Positions 26,152-36,137 are shown, numbered from the stretch's first letter. The stretch: DNA of 36,137 nt from Gilliamella sp. Choc4-2 (GCF_001690355.1 NZ_LZHG01000039.1:1-36137), one strand, 5' to 3'. Numbers and translations are program-made. Notes: generated from the letters alone by a model not told the origin.

Positions 26152-26961
26152 TTATTTTTGACAATACTCACAGTAAAAAGTATTACGTTGCCCTATTTTT
26201 TGTGATTTTATTTTCCTTTGGCAGATCAGGCAGGCTTCACCTTCTCTTCCATAAACTTGAAGATTTTGAGCAAAATAACCAGGTTTTCCATCGGATTGGA
26301 GAAAGTCTTTAAGAGTCGTACCACCTTGCTCAATTGATTTGGTTAAAACTTGCTTAATTGCGATTGCTAGCCTTTCATATTCAGTAAATTTTAAAGAATC
26401 TGCTGCTCGATTAGGATTGATCCTAGCCATAAATAGTGCTTCAGACGCATATATATTACCAACTCCAACTACAATATGATTATCCATTATCCAACGTTTA
26501 ATCGGGATATGACGATTCTTTGCTTTTTCAATTAAGTAATTTCCTGAAAATGCATCACTTAATGGTTCAGGTCCCAAATGCTGCAATTGAGTTAATTTAT
26601 CCAATGAATTTGCCCAGAGCCAAGAGCCGAACCTCCTAGGATCGGTATAGCGCAAACTCACACCATTTTCCAAAACCAAATCGACATGATCATGCTTTTC
26701 AGCTTTTTGAGCTTCTTGTAAAATACGTAAACTACCAGACATTCCCAAATGAATCACAATCCAATTGTTAGTTAACTGTAATAACAAATATTTTGCGCGT
26801 CGTTTTATATCTAAAATTACTTGTCCATTTGCCTCATTTATAGCATTGTCAATTGGCCAACGAAGTTTAGGTTGGCGAACAATAATTTGTTTTATCGTTT
26901 GCCCTTTTAAATAAGGCAAAATTCCACGACGACTAGTTTCTACTTCTGGTAATTCAGGCAT
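26152..26961 (-). CDS. mutM: Formamidopyrimidine-DNA glycosylase
   Basis: Base excision repair enzyme that removes 8-oxoguanine and formamidopyrimidines and cuts the abasic site. 269 residues (E. coli 269). The N-terminus MPELPEVE supplies the catalytic Pro2 and Glu3; Lys57 is present (RRAKYLLL). The H2TH region contains [16 protein letters not shown]-terminal zinc finger has two CxxC pairs (CLICQ and CEYC) with the conserved QRNTFYC. It starts 12 bases after mrcB on the same strand, so the two are probably co-transcribed. Confidence 0.97.
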   Translation of the reverse strand: MPELPEVETSRRGILPYLKGQTIKQIIVRQPKLRWPIDNAINEANGQVILDIKRRAKYLLLQLTNNWIVIHLGMSGSLRILQEAQKAEKHDHVDLVLENGVSLRYTDPRRFGSWLWANSLDKLTQLQHLGPEPLSDAFSGNYLIEKAKNRHIPIKRWIMDNHIVVGVGNIYASEALFMARINPNRAADSLKFTEYERLAIAIKQVLTKSIEQGGTTLKDFLQSDGKPGYFAQNLQVYGREGEACLICQRKIKSQKIGQRNTFYCEYCQK

Positions 26962-26972
26962 AGGAATTCCAC

Positions 26973-29330
26973 TTAATTATTTAACATTTCAGTCACCCAA
27001 GCAGGCACTTGTTGAGCAGATTCTGTTTGATTATTATTGATACATAAACTCTGCAAACTAGATGTCCATGCAGGTAAACTACGAAAATCTTGAATATTTC
27101 CTTCACATTGCCAATGTCCATTACTATTTATTGGTACCATAAATATATTTTGTGGTATCGGCAGAGTTAGCTTTTTAGGTGTATTATTTTGTAAATATTC
27201 ACTATATATTTTTAATGCTCCTGTCGCACCAGTTAATTTCATTGGTGAATGATCATCAAGCCCAATCCAAATAACAGCAACATTTTTACCATCAATACCA
27301 GTAAACCAACTATCGCGAGAGTCATTACTTGTTCCTGTTTTAGCTGCTAGTTTAAATGAACCATATTTTCCTTTTAATGTACGTGATGTTCCTGATTCAA
27401 CCACTTGTTGCATTGCATAAGTAGTTAAGTAAGCTGACTGAGGAGAAACAGCTTGAATCTGCTTTGGGTAGCTCTGATATACTAATTCACCTTTGTCTGT
27501 TAAAACATATCTTAAAATAGTTAGTGGGGAACGCTGTCCATTATTAGTAATAGTTTGGAACATTTGAGCTGTTTCTAATGGCGTTAATTCTAAAGCTCCT
27601 AATAACCTTGATGGCAAATTAGGAATGCGATCTGCTGGTACTCCAAGTGCTTGCAAAATATTTTTTGTCGCATCAAGTCCTAATGCCATACCTAAATTAA
27701 CTGTTGGGATATTAAGCGAAAGCGCCAAAGCATCAACTAACATAACGCGATTACGAAATTTACGATCGTAGTTTTTCGGTTCCCAATAACCACCACCATC
27801 AAGTTTAATTGATAATGGGCTATCATTTAGCCATGTATTAAGTTGATAATGATCAGGTTGTCCAAGTGCAGTTAAGTAAGTTGCTGGTTTAGCAAGAGAG
27901 CCTATAGCTCGCCTAGTTAACCATGCTCGATTATAACCTGGATAACGTGGCTCGGCACTCCCTATAATTGATCTAATTTCACCTGTTTCTCGACTAACGA
28001 CAACCATTGCTGCCTGTAAGTCTTTATTTGTTGATTTACGTAGTACTTCAATTTCATTGGTTACAGCTTGTTCTGCAGCAGCTTGAGCAACTGGATCAAA
28101 AGTTGTAAAAATCTTCATGCCAGAAAGGTGTTCTGCTTTATCACCTAATTGGTTACGAAGTTCACTACGAACAACCTGCATAAACGCAGGTTGAGGAGAA
28201 ATGACACCTCCTTTAGGTAAAACAGATAGCGGGCGCTGGCTTAATAAGTTATACAATTCATCGTCAATAATACCTTGCTGTTGTGAAAGTTTTAACACAA
28301 CATTGCGCCGTTCAATTACCTGTAGCGGTTGTGTCCAAGGGTTGTACAATGAAGCACCTTTTACCATTCCAACTAAAACTGCTTGTTGATCTAAAGTAAG
28401 TTCATTTACTGGGCGACCAAAGTAATATAAACTTGCTAATGGAAATCCATGGATCTCTTCACTACCTGCTTGACCAAAATAAATTTCGTTCAAGTAAAGT
28501 TCTAAAATACGTTCTTTACTATAGCGAGCATCTAAAATCAAAGCCATATAGGCTTCACGTATTTTTCGACTCAAACTTCGTTCATTTGTTAAAAAAAGAT
28601 TTTTAACTGTTTGCTGGGTTAATGTACTACCCCCTTCAGTCCGTCCTGTTGTAAGGTTAACATAAATTGCACGTCCAATTGAATACAGGCTCACACCATG
28701 ATGTTCGTAAAAACGTTTGTCTTCAGTAGCAACTAATGTTTTTAATAATGAATCAGGAAACGCTTTTAATGGTACAAAAAGTCGTTGTTCGCCATTTGGA
28801 GAATGCATCATCGTTATTAATTTTGGATCGATTTTTAGTAATCCAAAATCTCTACCTGTATTTAAATTTATAATACGGTCTATTCGGTTTTGATAAAAAG
28901 TAATTTTAATACGGAATGCTTGCTCTTCACCATCAGGAAAAGTAAAAGGTCGTCGATAAATTTCAACTGCATCATTACTTACAATAAATTCCCCAGGGCG
29001 CGTAGCTTTTGTAGCTTGCTGACGATATTGTGCGCCAACTAACATAGTAACCACATCATTTAAGCTGTATTCACTGTCGGGTTCAAGCTCAATAATTTGA
29101 CCATAAATTGCAGCAGGTAGTTCCCATACATTGCCATCAATTCGTTCTTTAATTTTCTGATCAAGATATATACCATAAAAAACAGTGACCGCTAAAAAAA
29201 TAAGCAGTAGTTTAAATAGTAACGAAAGCAATCGACCCAATAGTGAACGCTTTTTAATTTTTTTTGTTTTTGAAGAAGGTTTCTTTTGGGTAGTTTTAGT
29301 TGATGTATTCAAAGCTCGCCTAAGATCCAT
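26973..29330 (-). CDS. mrcB: Penicillin-binding protein 1b
   Basis: Bifunctional peptidoglycan synthase of the inner membrane. 785 residues (E. coli PBP1b about 844). A basic cytoplasmic tail and one membrane segment (about 31-52) are followed by a UB2H domain (about 70-160), the site where LpoB binds in E. coli. The glycosyltransferase domain has [12 protein letters not shown] with the catalytic Glu, [13 protein letters not shown] and [11 protein letters not shown]. The transpeptidase domain has SLAK (active-site Ser), SLN and KTGTSN. Its activity partner CpoB is encoded in the same region. Confidence 0.96.
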   Translation of the reverse strand: MDLRRALNTSTKTTQKKPSSKTKKIKKRSLLGRLLSLLFKLLLIFLAVTVFYGIYLDQKIKERIDGNVWELPAAIYGQIIELEPDSEYSLNDVVTMLVGAQYRQQATKATRPGEFIVSNDAVEIYRRPFTFPDGEEQAFRIKITFYQNRIDRIINLNTGRDFGLLKIDPKLITMMHSPNGEQRLFVPLKAFPDSLLKTLVATEDKRFYEHHGVSLYSIGRAIYVNLTTGRTEGGSTLTQQTVKNLFLTNERSLSRKIREAYMALILDARYSKERILELYLNEIYFGQAGSEEIHGFPLASLYYFGRPVNELTLDQQAVLVGMVKGASLYNPWTQPLQVIERRNVVLKLSQQQGIIDDELYNLLSQRPLSVLPKGGVISPQPAFMQVVRSELRNQLGDKAEHLSGMKIFTTFDPVAQAAAEQAVTNEIEVLRKSTNKDLQAAMVVVSRETGEIRSIIGSAEPRYPGYNRAWLTRRAIGSLAKPATYLTALGQPDHYQLNTWLNDSPLSIKLDGGGYWEPKNYDRKFRNRVMLVDALALSLNIPTVNLGMALGLDATKNILQALGVPADRIPNLPSRLLGALELTPLETAQMFQTITNNGQRSPLTILRYVLTDKGELVYQSYPKQIQAVSPQSAYLTTYAMQQVVESGTSRTLKGKYGSFKLAAKTGTSNDSRDSWFTGIDGKNVAVIWIGLDDHSPMKLTGATGALKIYSEYLQNNTPKKLTLPIPQNIFMVPINSNGHWQCEGNIQDFRSLPAWTSSLQSLCINNNQTESAQQVPAWVTEMLNN

Positions 29331-29428
29331 TATTGAATAATAATGGACTTATAATACCACAATTTTTTAAATATAAACTTACCTTATTTTGTTGATATTA
29401 ATTCAAAATTACTTTTCCAAATTTATGA

Positions 29429-30793
29429 TTAAAATTCCAGTTGTGGTTTGATATTTTTAACTTTTGCTATAAACGCATTTTTAGATTTACCTGTTAAACC
29501 TTCATTTATTGGTAGACTTGCGGTTAATGGATTAACTGGTTTGTTATTGATATGCAATTCAAAATGTAAATGAGGACCAGTTGAACGCCCTGTATTACCT
29601 GATAAACCTATTTGGTCCCCTTGCTTAACTTGCTGCCCTTGTTTAACTAAAATTTTGTCAAGATGCATGTAAGTTGTCATATATTGGCGTCCATGTCTAA
29701 TAGCAATATAATTACCTGCTGAACCACTATATTTAGCAATTACAACTTCGCCATTACCAACTGACAATACCGGCGTGCCTCGTGATACAGCAAAGTCCAC
29801 ACCATTATGAGGTGCTATACGCCCTGTAACAGGGTGCAAACGGCGAGGATTAAATCCAGATGAAACACGTGCTTTTTTTGCCAAAGGATAACGGAAGAAA
29901 CTCTGTGATAAGCTGCTTCCATTAATATCATAATACTTTCCATCATCTGCCAAAATTGCATAAAAATCTTTAGAGCCATTTTTAAAGCGAAAAGCTAATA
30001 ATTGGCTATTAGAAAGATGTTTACCATGCATTTGCCGCGATAAAATTACCGAAAATTTGTCTCCAACTCTCAAACGTTTGAAATCCAGACGCCATTGTAA
30101 TGCGCGTGTAATAGTGCCAATTTCACTACTAGTTAAGCCAATTTTCCGAGCATCAGCAATAAAATTTGTTTTAATTTCACCTTTAAGGATAACTTCTTGG
30201 GATACAGCCTCTTCAGTTTCTGAACTTTCTACAAAGTTATCACCAGATTTTTCATATATTCGAATATTATTACTTGAAATGGTCCAATTAAAACTCTTCA
30301 AATTATGATCATCATCAGTAGTCCAACTAATTTGTTGACCAATTCTTAGATTAGCTAGTTGTTTATACTTTGTTGTCAACTGATAAATATCATTTCGATT
30401 AACATTATAACGTAATAAAATATCATGCAACGTATCGCCTCGAACAATAGTATATTGCACAGTGTTATCTTTATCATCAAGAATTGCGTCTAAATCATCT
30501 TTAGCAACAATATCTTCTGGTTCATCTGAAGATTCTGTTATCTTGGAATTTGAATTATCATCAACTATTTCAATTTGTCCTTCCCCAATATCAACAGGTA
30601 AAGAAGAACCGTTAGATACAGTTGTTTCTGCTTGAGGATTTAGTGGTACATAAACAGTACGTTCCAAATTGAGAGGTCGCCACAATACGGAAAACAAGAT
30701 AACGAAAAAAAGGACACCTGATATTGAAAGATAAGGAATTTTAAAATTATTTATTTCAATATCTGGAAATTTAATCTTTCTTGCCAAAATCAA
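29429..30793 (-). CDS. mepM: MepM, peptidoglycan DD-endopeptidase
   Basis: Zinc endopeptidase that opens D-Ala-mDAP crosslinks so new glycan can be inserted. 454 residues (E. coli MepM 440). One N-terminal membrane segment (about 22-40), an acidic linker, a LysM domain (about 113-157, YTIVRGDTLHDILLRYNVN) and a C-terminal M23 domain with HNGVDFAV (HxxxD ligands), HLDKILVKQGQ and GPHLHFEL (HxH ligand). Next to znuA in E. coli too; placing a zinc enzyme beside zinc uptake may be functional. Confidence 0.95.
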   Translation of the reverse strand: MILARKIKFPDIEINNFKIPYLSISGVLFFVILFSVLWRPLNLERTVYVPLNPQAETTVSNGSSLPVDIGEGQIEIVDDNSNSKITESSDEPEDIVAKDDLDAILDDKDNTVQYTIVRGDTLHDILLRYNVNRNDIYQLTTKYKQLANLRIGQQISWTTDDDHNLKSFNWTISSNNIRIYEKSGDNFVESSETEEAVSQEVILKGEIKTNFIADARKIGLTSSEIGTITRALQWRLDFKRLRVGDKFSVILSRQMHGKHLSNSQLLAFRFKNGSKDFYAILADDGKYYDINGSSLSQSFFRYPLAKKARVSSGFNPRRLHPVTGRIAPHNGVDFAVSRGTPVLSVGNGEVVIAKYSGSAGNYIAIRHGRQYMTTYMHLDKILVKQGQQVKQGDQIGLSGNTGRSTGPHLHFELHINNKPVNPLTASLPINEGLTGKSKNAFIAKVKNIKPQLEF

Positions 30794-30818
30794 CCTTAAC
30801 TATTTATTATTTGATCTA

Positions 30819-31775
30819 TTATTTATCTAAACAATCCAACAGTTGCTGTGTTAATTTTAACAAAAATTGTGAATAAGCATCTTTCGAAAGATCTATATCA
30901 GTTCCTAATGGGTTTAATTCCCCAATTCGAACTTTCGTTCCATCCACTAATTTTCCAATAACTGCAGGACTAAACTGCGGTTCACTAAATATACATATTG
31001 CTTGGTGTTCTTTTATTTTTTGTTTTATAGCGTAAACTTTTTGAACACCAGGCTGTACTGATGGATTTATGGTAAAACTACCCAAATTGTTTAATCCAAA
31101 CTTCGCTTCAAAATACCCATAGGCATCATGAAATACAAAATACCCTCTATTTTGGACGTTTCTAAGTTTTTTTGCAATATTTTGTTCTGTTTCAGCCAGT
31201 TTAATTGTGAATTCGCTTAGATTTTCATCAATTAAATCTTTTTTATCTGGATATTGTATTATCAATTTGTCATGAACTGACTTAGCAATAATTTCTGCTA
31301 TTTCTGGAGAAAGCCAAATATGCTCATCATATTCGCCATGATGATCATGGTCAGATGAATCGTGATGGCTTTGTATTTCTTCATGGGAATTATTATCATG
31401 ACTAGTTCGAAGTAAAACTTTAATATCCAATATATCAATTAATTCAATTTGCTTTTGTTTATCAACATTTTTTAAAATCGCCGGCATAAAAGTTTCTAGA
31501 TCTTCACCTATCCAAATAACCAATTGAGCTGATTTGATTTTTCTTAAATCTGCAGGCGTTAAAGAATATGTATGAGGTGAAGCTCCATCTGGTAATAAGA
31601 TCTCTGTCTCAGTTACACCTGAAGCAATTGCTTCAACAATAAAACCTATCGGCTTCACAGATGAAACAATTGTCGCTTCTGCATTTATAATCATACTCTC
31701 TATAACGAATATAGATCCAGACATCACCAAAAATCGGATAAAACGTTCTAAATTCCTTACAATATATTTTTTCAT
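30819..31775 (-). CDS. znuA: ZnuA, zinc-binding protein of the high-affinity zinc ABC transporter
   Basis: Periplasmic substrate-binding protein that captures Zn2+ for ZnuBC. 318 residues with a signal peptide (about 1-34, ending NAEA). Zinc ligands are seen in ASPHTYSLTP, DEHIWLSPE and FHDAYGYFE. Between the first two lies a charged His-rich loop (about 137-162) with clustered HH and HDH, typical of ZnuA and thought to gather zinc. It is divergent from znuC; the 94 bases between hold a Zur-type palindrome. Confidence 0.96.
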   Translation of the reverse strand: MKKYIVRNLERFIRFLVMSGSIFVIESMIINAEATIVSSVKPIGFIVEAIASGVTETEILLPDGASPHTYSLTPADLRKIKSAQLVIWIGEDLETFMPAILKNVDKQKQIELIDILDIKVLLRTSHDNNSHEEIQSHHDSSDHDHHGEYDEHIWLSPEIAEIIAKSVHDKLIIQYPDKKDLIDENLSEFTIKLAETEQNIAKKLRNVQNRGYFVFHDAYGYFEAKFGLNNLGSFTINPSVQPGVQKVYAIKQKIKEHQAICIFSEPQFSPAVIGKLVDGTKVRIGELNPLGTDIDLSKDAYSQFLLKLTQQLLDCLDK

Positions 31776-31821
31776 GCCATTATGTTATGTTTAAAAATGT
31801 GATAAAATAGACTTTATATAT

Positions 31822-31836
31822 TGTTATAATATAACA
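31822..31836. promoter_or_regulatory. Zur operator between znuA and znuCB
   Basis: TGTTATAATATAACA is a 15-base perfect palindrome around a central A and matches the core of the enterobacterial Zur box (GTTATAATATAAC type). It overlaps a TATAAT (31825-31830) that would serve as the znuC -10 element. A zinc-loaded Zur dimer here would block both divergent promoters. Confidence 0.8.
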
Positions 31837-31869
31837 TAACATGTAGATAAGCAAGGGTATATCAATAAT

Positions 31870-32613
31870 ATGACTCAATTAATTTCTCTTGATAATGTCT
31901 CCGTTGAAATCAATCATCAGAAAATATTGGATGATGTTTCATTATCAATTAACTTGAATCAAATTATTACGTTATTGGGACCAAATGGAGCCGGTAAATC
32001 AACTATGGTTAAAGTCATTTTAGGCTTAATTCCCCATACTTCAGGGGAAATTAAACGATTAGCTAATTTAACTATCGGTTATATTCCTCAATCAATCAAT
32101 TTAAATCCTACTTTACCCATCACTGTTAAACGCTTTATGCATTTAAATAAAAAATTAAAAAATAAAGATATTATTAATTCGCTCTCGCTAGTAGAGGCAG
32201 AATATTTAATTGATAAATCGATACATCAATTATCAGGTGGCGAATTGCAACGTGTTCTACTTGCTCAAGCTCTCGCAAAACGTCCTCAATTGTTAATTCT
32301 AGATGAGCCAACACAAGGGCTTGATGTTAATGGTCAAATTTTATTATATGATTTAATTGTTAGTGCTAAAAAGCAGTTTAATTGTGGTGTGTTAATGGTT
32401 TCTCATGATCTTCATTTGGTTATGGCAAAAACCGATGAAGTTATCTGTTTAAACCATCATATTTGTTGTTCAGGGACACCTGCAATTGTATCTAACGATC
32501 CCGAATTTATCTCGCTTTTTGGTGGACATTGTGCATCTCAAATCGCAGTTTATAAACATTGCCACAATCATCAACATGATTTCTGTCAAAAACACACTGA
32601 TTTCAACCAATAA
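31870..32613 (+). CDS. znuC: ZnuC, zinc ABC transporter ATPase
   Basis: Cytoplasmic ATPase of the zinc importer, 247 residues (E. coli 251). Walker A is GPNGAGKST, the signature is LSGGELQRV, Walker B is LLILDEP, and the switch His is in VSHDLH. The C-terminus is rich in His and Cys ([15 protein letters not shown]), as in enterobacterial ZnuC. It begins 34 bases after the Zur palindrome and is followed 33 bases later by znuB. Confidence 0.97.
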   Translation: MTQLISLDNVSVEINHQKILDDVSLSINLNQIITLLGPNGAGKSTMVKVILGLIPHTSGEIKRLANLTIGYIPQSINLNPTLPITVKRFMHLNKKLKNKDIINSLSLVEAEYLIDKSIHQLSGGELQRVLLAQALAKRPQLLILDEPTQGLDVNGQILLYDLIVSAKKQFNCGVLMVSHDLHLVMAKTDEVICLNHHICCSGTPAIVSNDPEFISLFGGHCASQIAVYKHCHNHQHDFCQKHTDFNQ

Positions 32614-32646
32614 TATTTTTACCTAATGTTGAAAAGGAGATAAATA

Positions 32647-33447
32647 ATGATTGAATTTCTACTGCCTTCTTTATTCGTAGGGCTATGTTTAACGACAGTT
32701 ACTGGACCATTAGGGACATTTGTAGTTTGGCGGAGAATGTCATATTTTGGTGATACATTATCACATGCAGCGTTGCTCGGTATAGCTTTTGGTTTTTTAT
32801 TTAATATAAATCTATTTTATGGCATTATTTTTGTCACATTAATTTTGGCATTAGGATTACTATGGTTAGAGTCTCAAAAACAGCTAGCTATAGATACTAT
32901 ACTTGGAATATTAGCGCACAGTGCACTCTCACTTGGCTTAGTAGTAATTAGTTTATTAGGTAATATTCGAGTTGATTTGATGGGATACTTATTTGGTGAT
33001 CTTTTATCTGTGACATATATAGATATTTATCCAATCATTTTTTGTGTAATATTAATAGGAATTTTATTAATTTGGCGTTGGAATGATTTTTTGTTTATCA
33101 CTATAAATGAAGAATTAGCTTTTATTCAGGGTATTAATATAAAATTTACTAAACTACTTTTAATATTATTACTAGCTTTAACTATTGGAATTGCAATGAA
33201 ATTTGTCGGTGCACTCATTATAACATCTTTACTAATTATTCCTGCAGCTACTGCCAAATATTATTCAAAAACACCTGAAAAAATGGCGCTAACAGCCATA
33301 GTCATTGGTATGCTATCTATTATTAGTGGTTTAATTTTCTCATCAATTTACAATACACCAACAAGCCCATCTGTTGTGTTAAGTAATGCTTGTCTTTTTT
33401 TTATATCTTTAATAATTTCAAAATTATTTTTCTCTAATAAAGCTTAG
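32647..33447 (+). CDS. znuB: ZnuB, zinc ABC transporter permease
   Basis: Membrane permease of the ABC-3 family, 266 residues (E. coli 261) with about eight membrane segments. Conserved stretches are [20 protein letters not shown] with SHAALLG, and [24 protein letters not shown] lies eight bases before the ATG. It forms one operon with znuC. Confidence 0.96.
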   Translation: MIEFLLPSLFVGLCLTTVTGPLGTFVVWRRMSYFGDTLSHAALLGIAFGFLFNINLFYGIIFVTLILALGLLWLESQKQLAIDTILGILAHSALSLGLVVISLLGNIRVDLMGYLFGDLLSVTYIDIYPIIFCVILIGILLIWRWNDFLFITINEELAFIQGINIKFTKLLLILLLALTIGIAMKFVGALIITSLLIIPAATAKYYSKTPEKMALTAIVIGMLSIISGLIFSSIYNTPTSPSVVLSNACLFFISLIISKLFFSNKA

Positions 33448-33568
33448 AAAACTCAGTAAAAATAATAAATTTATTGCGATACAGATCTCAATCTAAATAT
33501 AGTTTTAATTGATGTTTATTTTTTAGAAAGTAACATGCTGAAAATTCAAAAAATTAATCATTTATATT

Positions 33569-35092
33569 ATGTCTCTTGCAATTATTCATACTCGCGCATC
33601 TGTTGGTATACAAGCACCACATATTAATGTTGAAGTTCATATTAGTAATGGATTACCAGGTTTTGTATTAGTAGGTCTTCCAGAAGCTACTGTAAAAGAG
33701 GCCAAAGATAGAGTACGAAGTGCCATTATAAATAGTGGCTTTACATTTCCTGCAAAAAAAATAACAGTTAATTTATCTCCAGCAGATCTCCCAAAAGAAG
33801 GAAGCCGTTTTGATTTACCTATTGCTATCGCCATTCTTGCAGCGACTGAACAAATTCCAACAGAAAATCTATTGCACTATGAGTTTTTGGGAGAACTAGC
33901 ACTTTCAGGTGATATTCGTGCAGTTAAAGGGGCGATTCCTGCTGCTATAGCTTCAAAAAAAAGTAATCGTACATTAATTATTTCGGCTGAGAATCAATCT
34001 GAAATATCATTGATTCATCATAATAACACTCTAGTTACGAACAACTTATTAGAGTTATGTCAATACTTATACAATCAAATTCAATTACCTACTGTAAAGT
34101 ATAGGGAATATGAAGATGTTGATACTCATTTAGCTAACTTACAAGATATTATAGGTCAAGAGCATGCTAAAAGAGCTTTAGAAATTGCTGCGGCAGGTGG
34201 GCATAATCTATTATTAATTGGTCCCCCTGGAACTGGAAAAACAATGTTGGCAACACGTTTAACCTCTTTATTACCGCCATTAACTGATGATGAAGCGCTA
34301 GAAAGTGCGGCAATAACCAGCTTAATTAGTCCCAATGGCTCAATAAAAAATTGGCGAAAAAGGCCCTTCAGATCACCCCATCATAGTGCATCAAGTGCAG
34401 CACTTGTTGGTGGTGGTACAATACCTAAACCTGGAGAAATCTCACTTGCACATAATGGTGTATTATTTTTAGATGAGCTGCCAGAATTTAATCGTAAAGT
34501 TTTAGATGCATTAAGAGAACCCATTGAATCTGGTGAAATTATTATTTCAAGAGCAAATGCTAAAATAAGATTTCCTGCTAAATTTCAACTTATAGCAGCA
34601 ATGAACCCTAGCCCAACAGGGCATTATCAAGGAACACATAATAGAACAACACCACTACAGATAATTCGCTACTTAAATCGACTTTCTGGTCCCTTTTTAG
34701 ATAGATTTGATATTTCTATTGAAGTACCACTATTACCCCAAGGAGCATTAAGTCAAAGAATAACAATGGCTGAATCGACTGAACAAGTGAAACAAAGAGT
34801 ATTTAAAGCAAGGAATACACAATTAAAAAGAAACAAAAAATTAAATAGTCAGTTATCCCCAAATGAAATACCACATTATTGCCAATTATCTAATGAAAAT
34901 AATGAATATTTGGAAAAAGCTTTAATCAAGTTAGGGCTTTCGGTTCGAGCATGGCATCGAATATTAAAAGTATCAAGAACTATTGCAGATTTAGAACTAT
35001 CAGAAAAAATAGAACGAAAACATATTTCAGAAGCTTTAAGTTATCGTTCTATGGATCGATTACTAATTCAATTACACAAAAACATTGGTTAA
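33569..35092 (+). CDS. comM: ComM, Mg-chelatase-like AAA+ helicase
   Basis: 507 residues (E. coli YifB/ComM 506). In naturally competent gammaproteobacteria ComM is a hexameric helicase that drives branch migration during integration of transforming DNA. An N-terminal domain (NVEVHISNGLPGFVLVGLPE, NLSPADLPKEGSRFDLPIA) is followed by the AAA+ core with Walker A GPPGTGKTML, the FRSPHHSAS segment, Walker B LFLDELPEF, sensor AAMNPSPTGHYQG, and a C-terminal domain ending YRSMDRLLIQLHKNI. No ribosome binding site is obvious. It converges with maoP, the ends only five bases apart. Confidence 0.96.
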   Translation: MSLAIIHTRASVGIQAPHINVEVHISNGLPGFVLVGLPEATVKEAKDRVRSAIINSGFTFPAKKITVNLSPADLPKEGSRFDLPIAIAILAATEQIPTENLLHYEFLGELALSGDIRAVKGAIPAAIASKKSNRTLIISAENQSEISLIHHNNTLVTNNLLELCQYLYNQIQLPTVKYREYEDVDTHLANLQDIIGQEHAKRALEIAAAGGHNLLLIGPPGTGKTMLATRLTSLLPPLTDDEALESAAITSLISPNGSIKNWRKRPFRSPHHSASSAALVGGGTIPKPGEISLAHNGVLFLDELPEFNRKVLDALREPIESGEIIISRANAKIRFPAKFQLIAAMNPSPTGHYQGTHNRTTPLQIIRYLNRLSGPFLDRFDISIEVPLLPQGALSQRITMAESTEQVKQRVFKARNTQLKRNKKLNSQLSPNEIPHYCQLSNENNEYLEKALIKLGLSVRAWHRILKVSRTIADLELSEKIERKHISEALSYRSMDRLLIQLHKNIG

Positions 35093-35097
35093 AAGAA

Positions 35098-35436
35098 TCA
35101 GTCATCATTATCTATGAAATCATCACTTACATCAACTTGTGGTTTTCCACCGGATAATGTATGAAAACGTTTTGGTTTATTTATACGAGAAAGATATTTT
35201 ATCCAAACTTTTTCAAAATCAGTTGATGCTTCTTTTTTTCCTTTACAAACTGCAACAAATGATTTTTCTTCTGGAGTTAAAGGTTTCTTTACTTCTGTAT
35301 CAAGTGCTTTAAAAGTACAACCATATTTCTCTAAAATCTGCGCTTCTTTGATTGTAAAATCTCCATGGCGAGAAAAGCCTCTTGGATAATTTTTATTATC
35401 AAAAAAACGTTGTTGACTTATAAAACTTTCAGCCAT
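35098..35436 (-). CDS. maoP: MaoP (YifE), macrodomain Ori protein
   Basis: 112 residues, the same length as E. coli MaoP, which with the maoS site organises the Ori macrodomain of the chromosome. Conserved blocks are [31 protein letters not shown] and [15 protein letters not shown]. Next to comM as in E. coli, where hdfR is divergent on its other side; here hdfR is absent and tRNA-Trp follows directly upstream. This position supports a location near the replication origin. Confidence 0.95.
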   Translation of the reverse strand: MAESFISQQRFFDNKNYPRGFSRHGDFTIKEAQILEKYGCTFKALDTEVKKPLTPEEKSFVAVCKGKKEASTDFEKVWIKYLSRINKPKRFHTLSGGKPQVDVSDDFIDNDD

Positions 35437-35568
35437 TTTTTATCCTCTAGGTTATAAAAGTCGTAGGGCGGAAATTATAATTCAGTAACGTAATCTGTAA
35501 ATAATTTTTTTTATTTATATAGATAAATAATGATTAAGCGATTAAAATTAATACAAATTATCAATTTG

Positions 35569-35644
35569 TGGCAGGGGCGGAGAGTCTCGAACTCCCAACA
35601 CCCGGTTTTGGAGACCGGTGCTCTACCAATTGAACTACGCCCCT
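35569..35644 (-). tRNA. tRNA-Trp (CCA)
   Basis: The reverse complement is a 76-nt tRNA: acceptor AGGGGCG, anticodon stem CCGGT/ACCGG around loop CTCCAAA (anticodon CCA), T-arm GAGTTCGAGACTC and an encoded 3' CCA at 35569-35571. It is the last RNA gene of the rRNA operon, 8 bases after tRNA-Asp, as in E. coli rrnC. Confidence 0.95.
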
Positions 35645-35652
35645 AAATAAGG

Positions 35653-35729
35653 TGGCGGAACGGACGGGGCTCGAACCCGCGACCCCCTGCGTGACAGGCA
35701 GGTATTCTAACCAACTGAACTACCGCTCC
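35653..35729 (-). tRNA. tRNA-Asp (GTC)
   Basis: The reverse complement is a 77-nt tRNA: acceptor GGAGCGG, anticodon loop CTGTCAC (anticodon GTC) on stem CCTGC/GCAGG, T-arm with GGGTTCGAGCCC and an encoded CCA at 35653-35655. It lies between 5S rRNA and tRNA-Trp. Confidence 0.95.
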
Positions 35730-35772
35730 ACCGTATTTGGCATGTCTATAAAATAGAAATTAAGATTTAAAA

Positions 35773-35891
35773 AGTCTGGCGGCACCCTACTCTCACATGG
35801 GTAATACCCACACTACCATCGGCACTACGGCGTTTCACTTCTGAGTTCGGCATGGGGTCAGGTGGGACCACCGCGCTATTACCGCCAGACA
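35773..35891 (-). rRNA. 5S ribosomal RNA
   Basis: On the minus strand the sequence begins TGTCTGGCGG at 35891 and ends with the complementary GCCGCCAGAC near 35774, the terminal helix of 5S rRNA. Internal conserved segments include CCCATGCCGAACTCAGAAG, as in enterobacterial 5S. The exact 3' end is uncertain by one or two bases. Confidence 0.95.
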
Positions 35892-36045
35892 TATTCTTTT
35901 CTCTTCTACAATCAGTGCTCATTATCTCATAATAACACCAATCTCTCAATTCGGAACAAACCACTCAATCAACATTTAATCCAATTTCGATGACTTAGTC
36001 ATCAAACGCTTCTCTTCACGTAATCACAAAACAACTCCGAGTTGT

Positions 36046-36137
36046 AAGGTTAAGACTCTCGGTTCATTAGTATCAGTTAGCTCAATGTATCACTACACTT
36101 ACACACCTGACCTATCTACGTCTTAGTCTCAAACGAA
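36046..36137 (-). rRNA. 3' end of 23S ribosomal RNA (partial)
   Basis: The reverse complement contains GATAGGTCAGGTGTGTAAG, TTGAGCTAAC, GATACTAATGAACCG and ends in CTTAACCTT at 36046, the conserved 3' end of gammaproteobacterial 23S rRNA. The rest lies beyond the window. The 154 bases between it and 5S are the operon spacer. Confidence 0.95.

Noticed and set aside
35767-35964. 65-codon minus-strand open frame
   Set aside because: It overlaps the 5S rRNA gene and its spacer.

Overview
The window reads as chromosome of a low-G+C gammaproteobacterium. Gene order matches E. coli-type blocks: yajC-secD-secF; accD-folC-dedD-cvpA-purF; tolB-pal-cpoB-tRNA-Lys; mepM-znuA/znuCB; comM/maoP next to tRNA-Trp, tRNA-Asp and a 5S/23S end, as at E. 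coli rrnC. The AT-rich codon use, the type I-E CRISPR repeat and the protein similarities suggest the Orbales (Gilliamella/Frischella-like insect gut symbionts). That placement is inference from recall, not a search result.

Layout. 1-1600 is accessory DNA in decay: the C-terminal end of an unrecognised (possibly DUF6708-like) protein, a nine-codon reading frame with a strong ribosome binding site, a 20-nt imperfect inverted repeat, a one-spacer type I-E CRISPR array with an AT-rich leader, and the frameshifted, internally deleted remnant of a P4-type integrase facing away from a tRNA-Ala gene (1601-1676). 1770-5062 is the Sec accessory operon yajC-secD-secF on the minus strand with its terminator. 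5610-6656 is a lone secreted Sel1-repeat protein. 6731-9376 is ppc. 9716-15793 is a plus-strand operon nuoJKLMN, the distal membrane subunits of complex I, without nuoA-I in front of it. 15945-20776 is the minus-strand accD-folC-dedD-cvpA-purF cluster, followed by murJ and tRNA-Lys. 23045-25791 holds tolB-pal-cpoB without tolQRA. 26152-30793 holds mutM, mrcB and mepM. 30819-33447 is the zinc uptake system znuA/znuCB around a Zur-type palindrome. 33569-35436 is comM and maoP converging, then tRNA-Trp, tRNA-Asp, 5S rRNA and the 3' end of 23S rRNA, all on the minus strand.

Most of the window is ordinary housekeeping with a strong envelope theme (SecDF, MurJ, PBP1b, MepM, Tol-Pal, CpoB, DedD). 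The most unusual part is the nuoJKLMN block. All five frames are intact, yet residues known to be needed for proton transfer in E. coli complex I are replaced in NuoK (E36 to M), NuoL (H254, H334, H338, K342, D400) and NuoM (K234, K265, H322, H348, E407). NuoN keeps most of its key residues but carries an extra hydrophilic, low-complexity segment of about 130 residues in a predicted periplasmic loop. With no nuoA-I beside it, this looks like a complex I membrane arm that is either dying or has been put to another use, and it is the best candidate here for something undescribed. Second is the decayed island with its minimal CRISPR array at tRNA-Ala.
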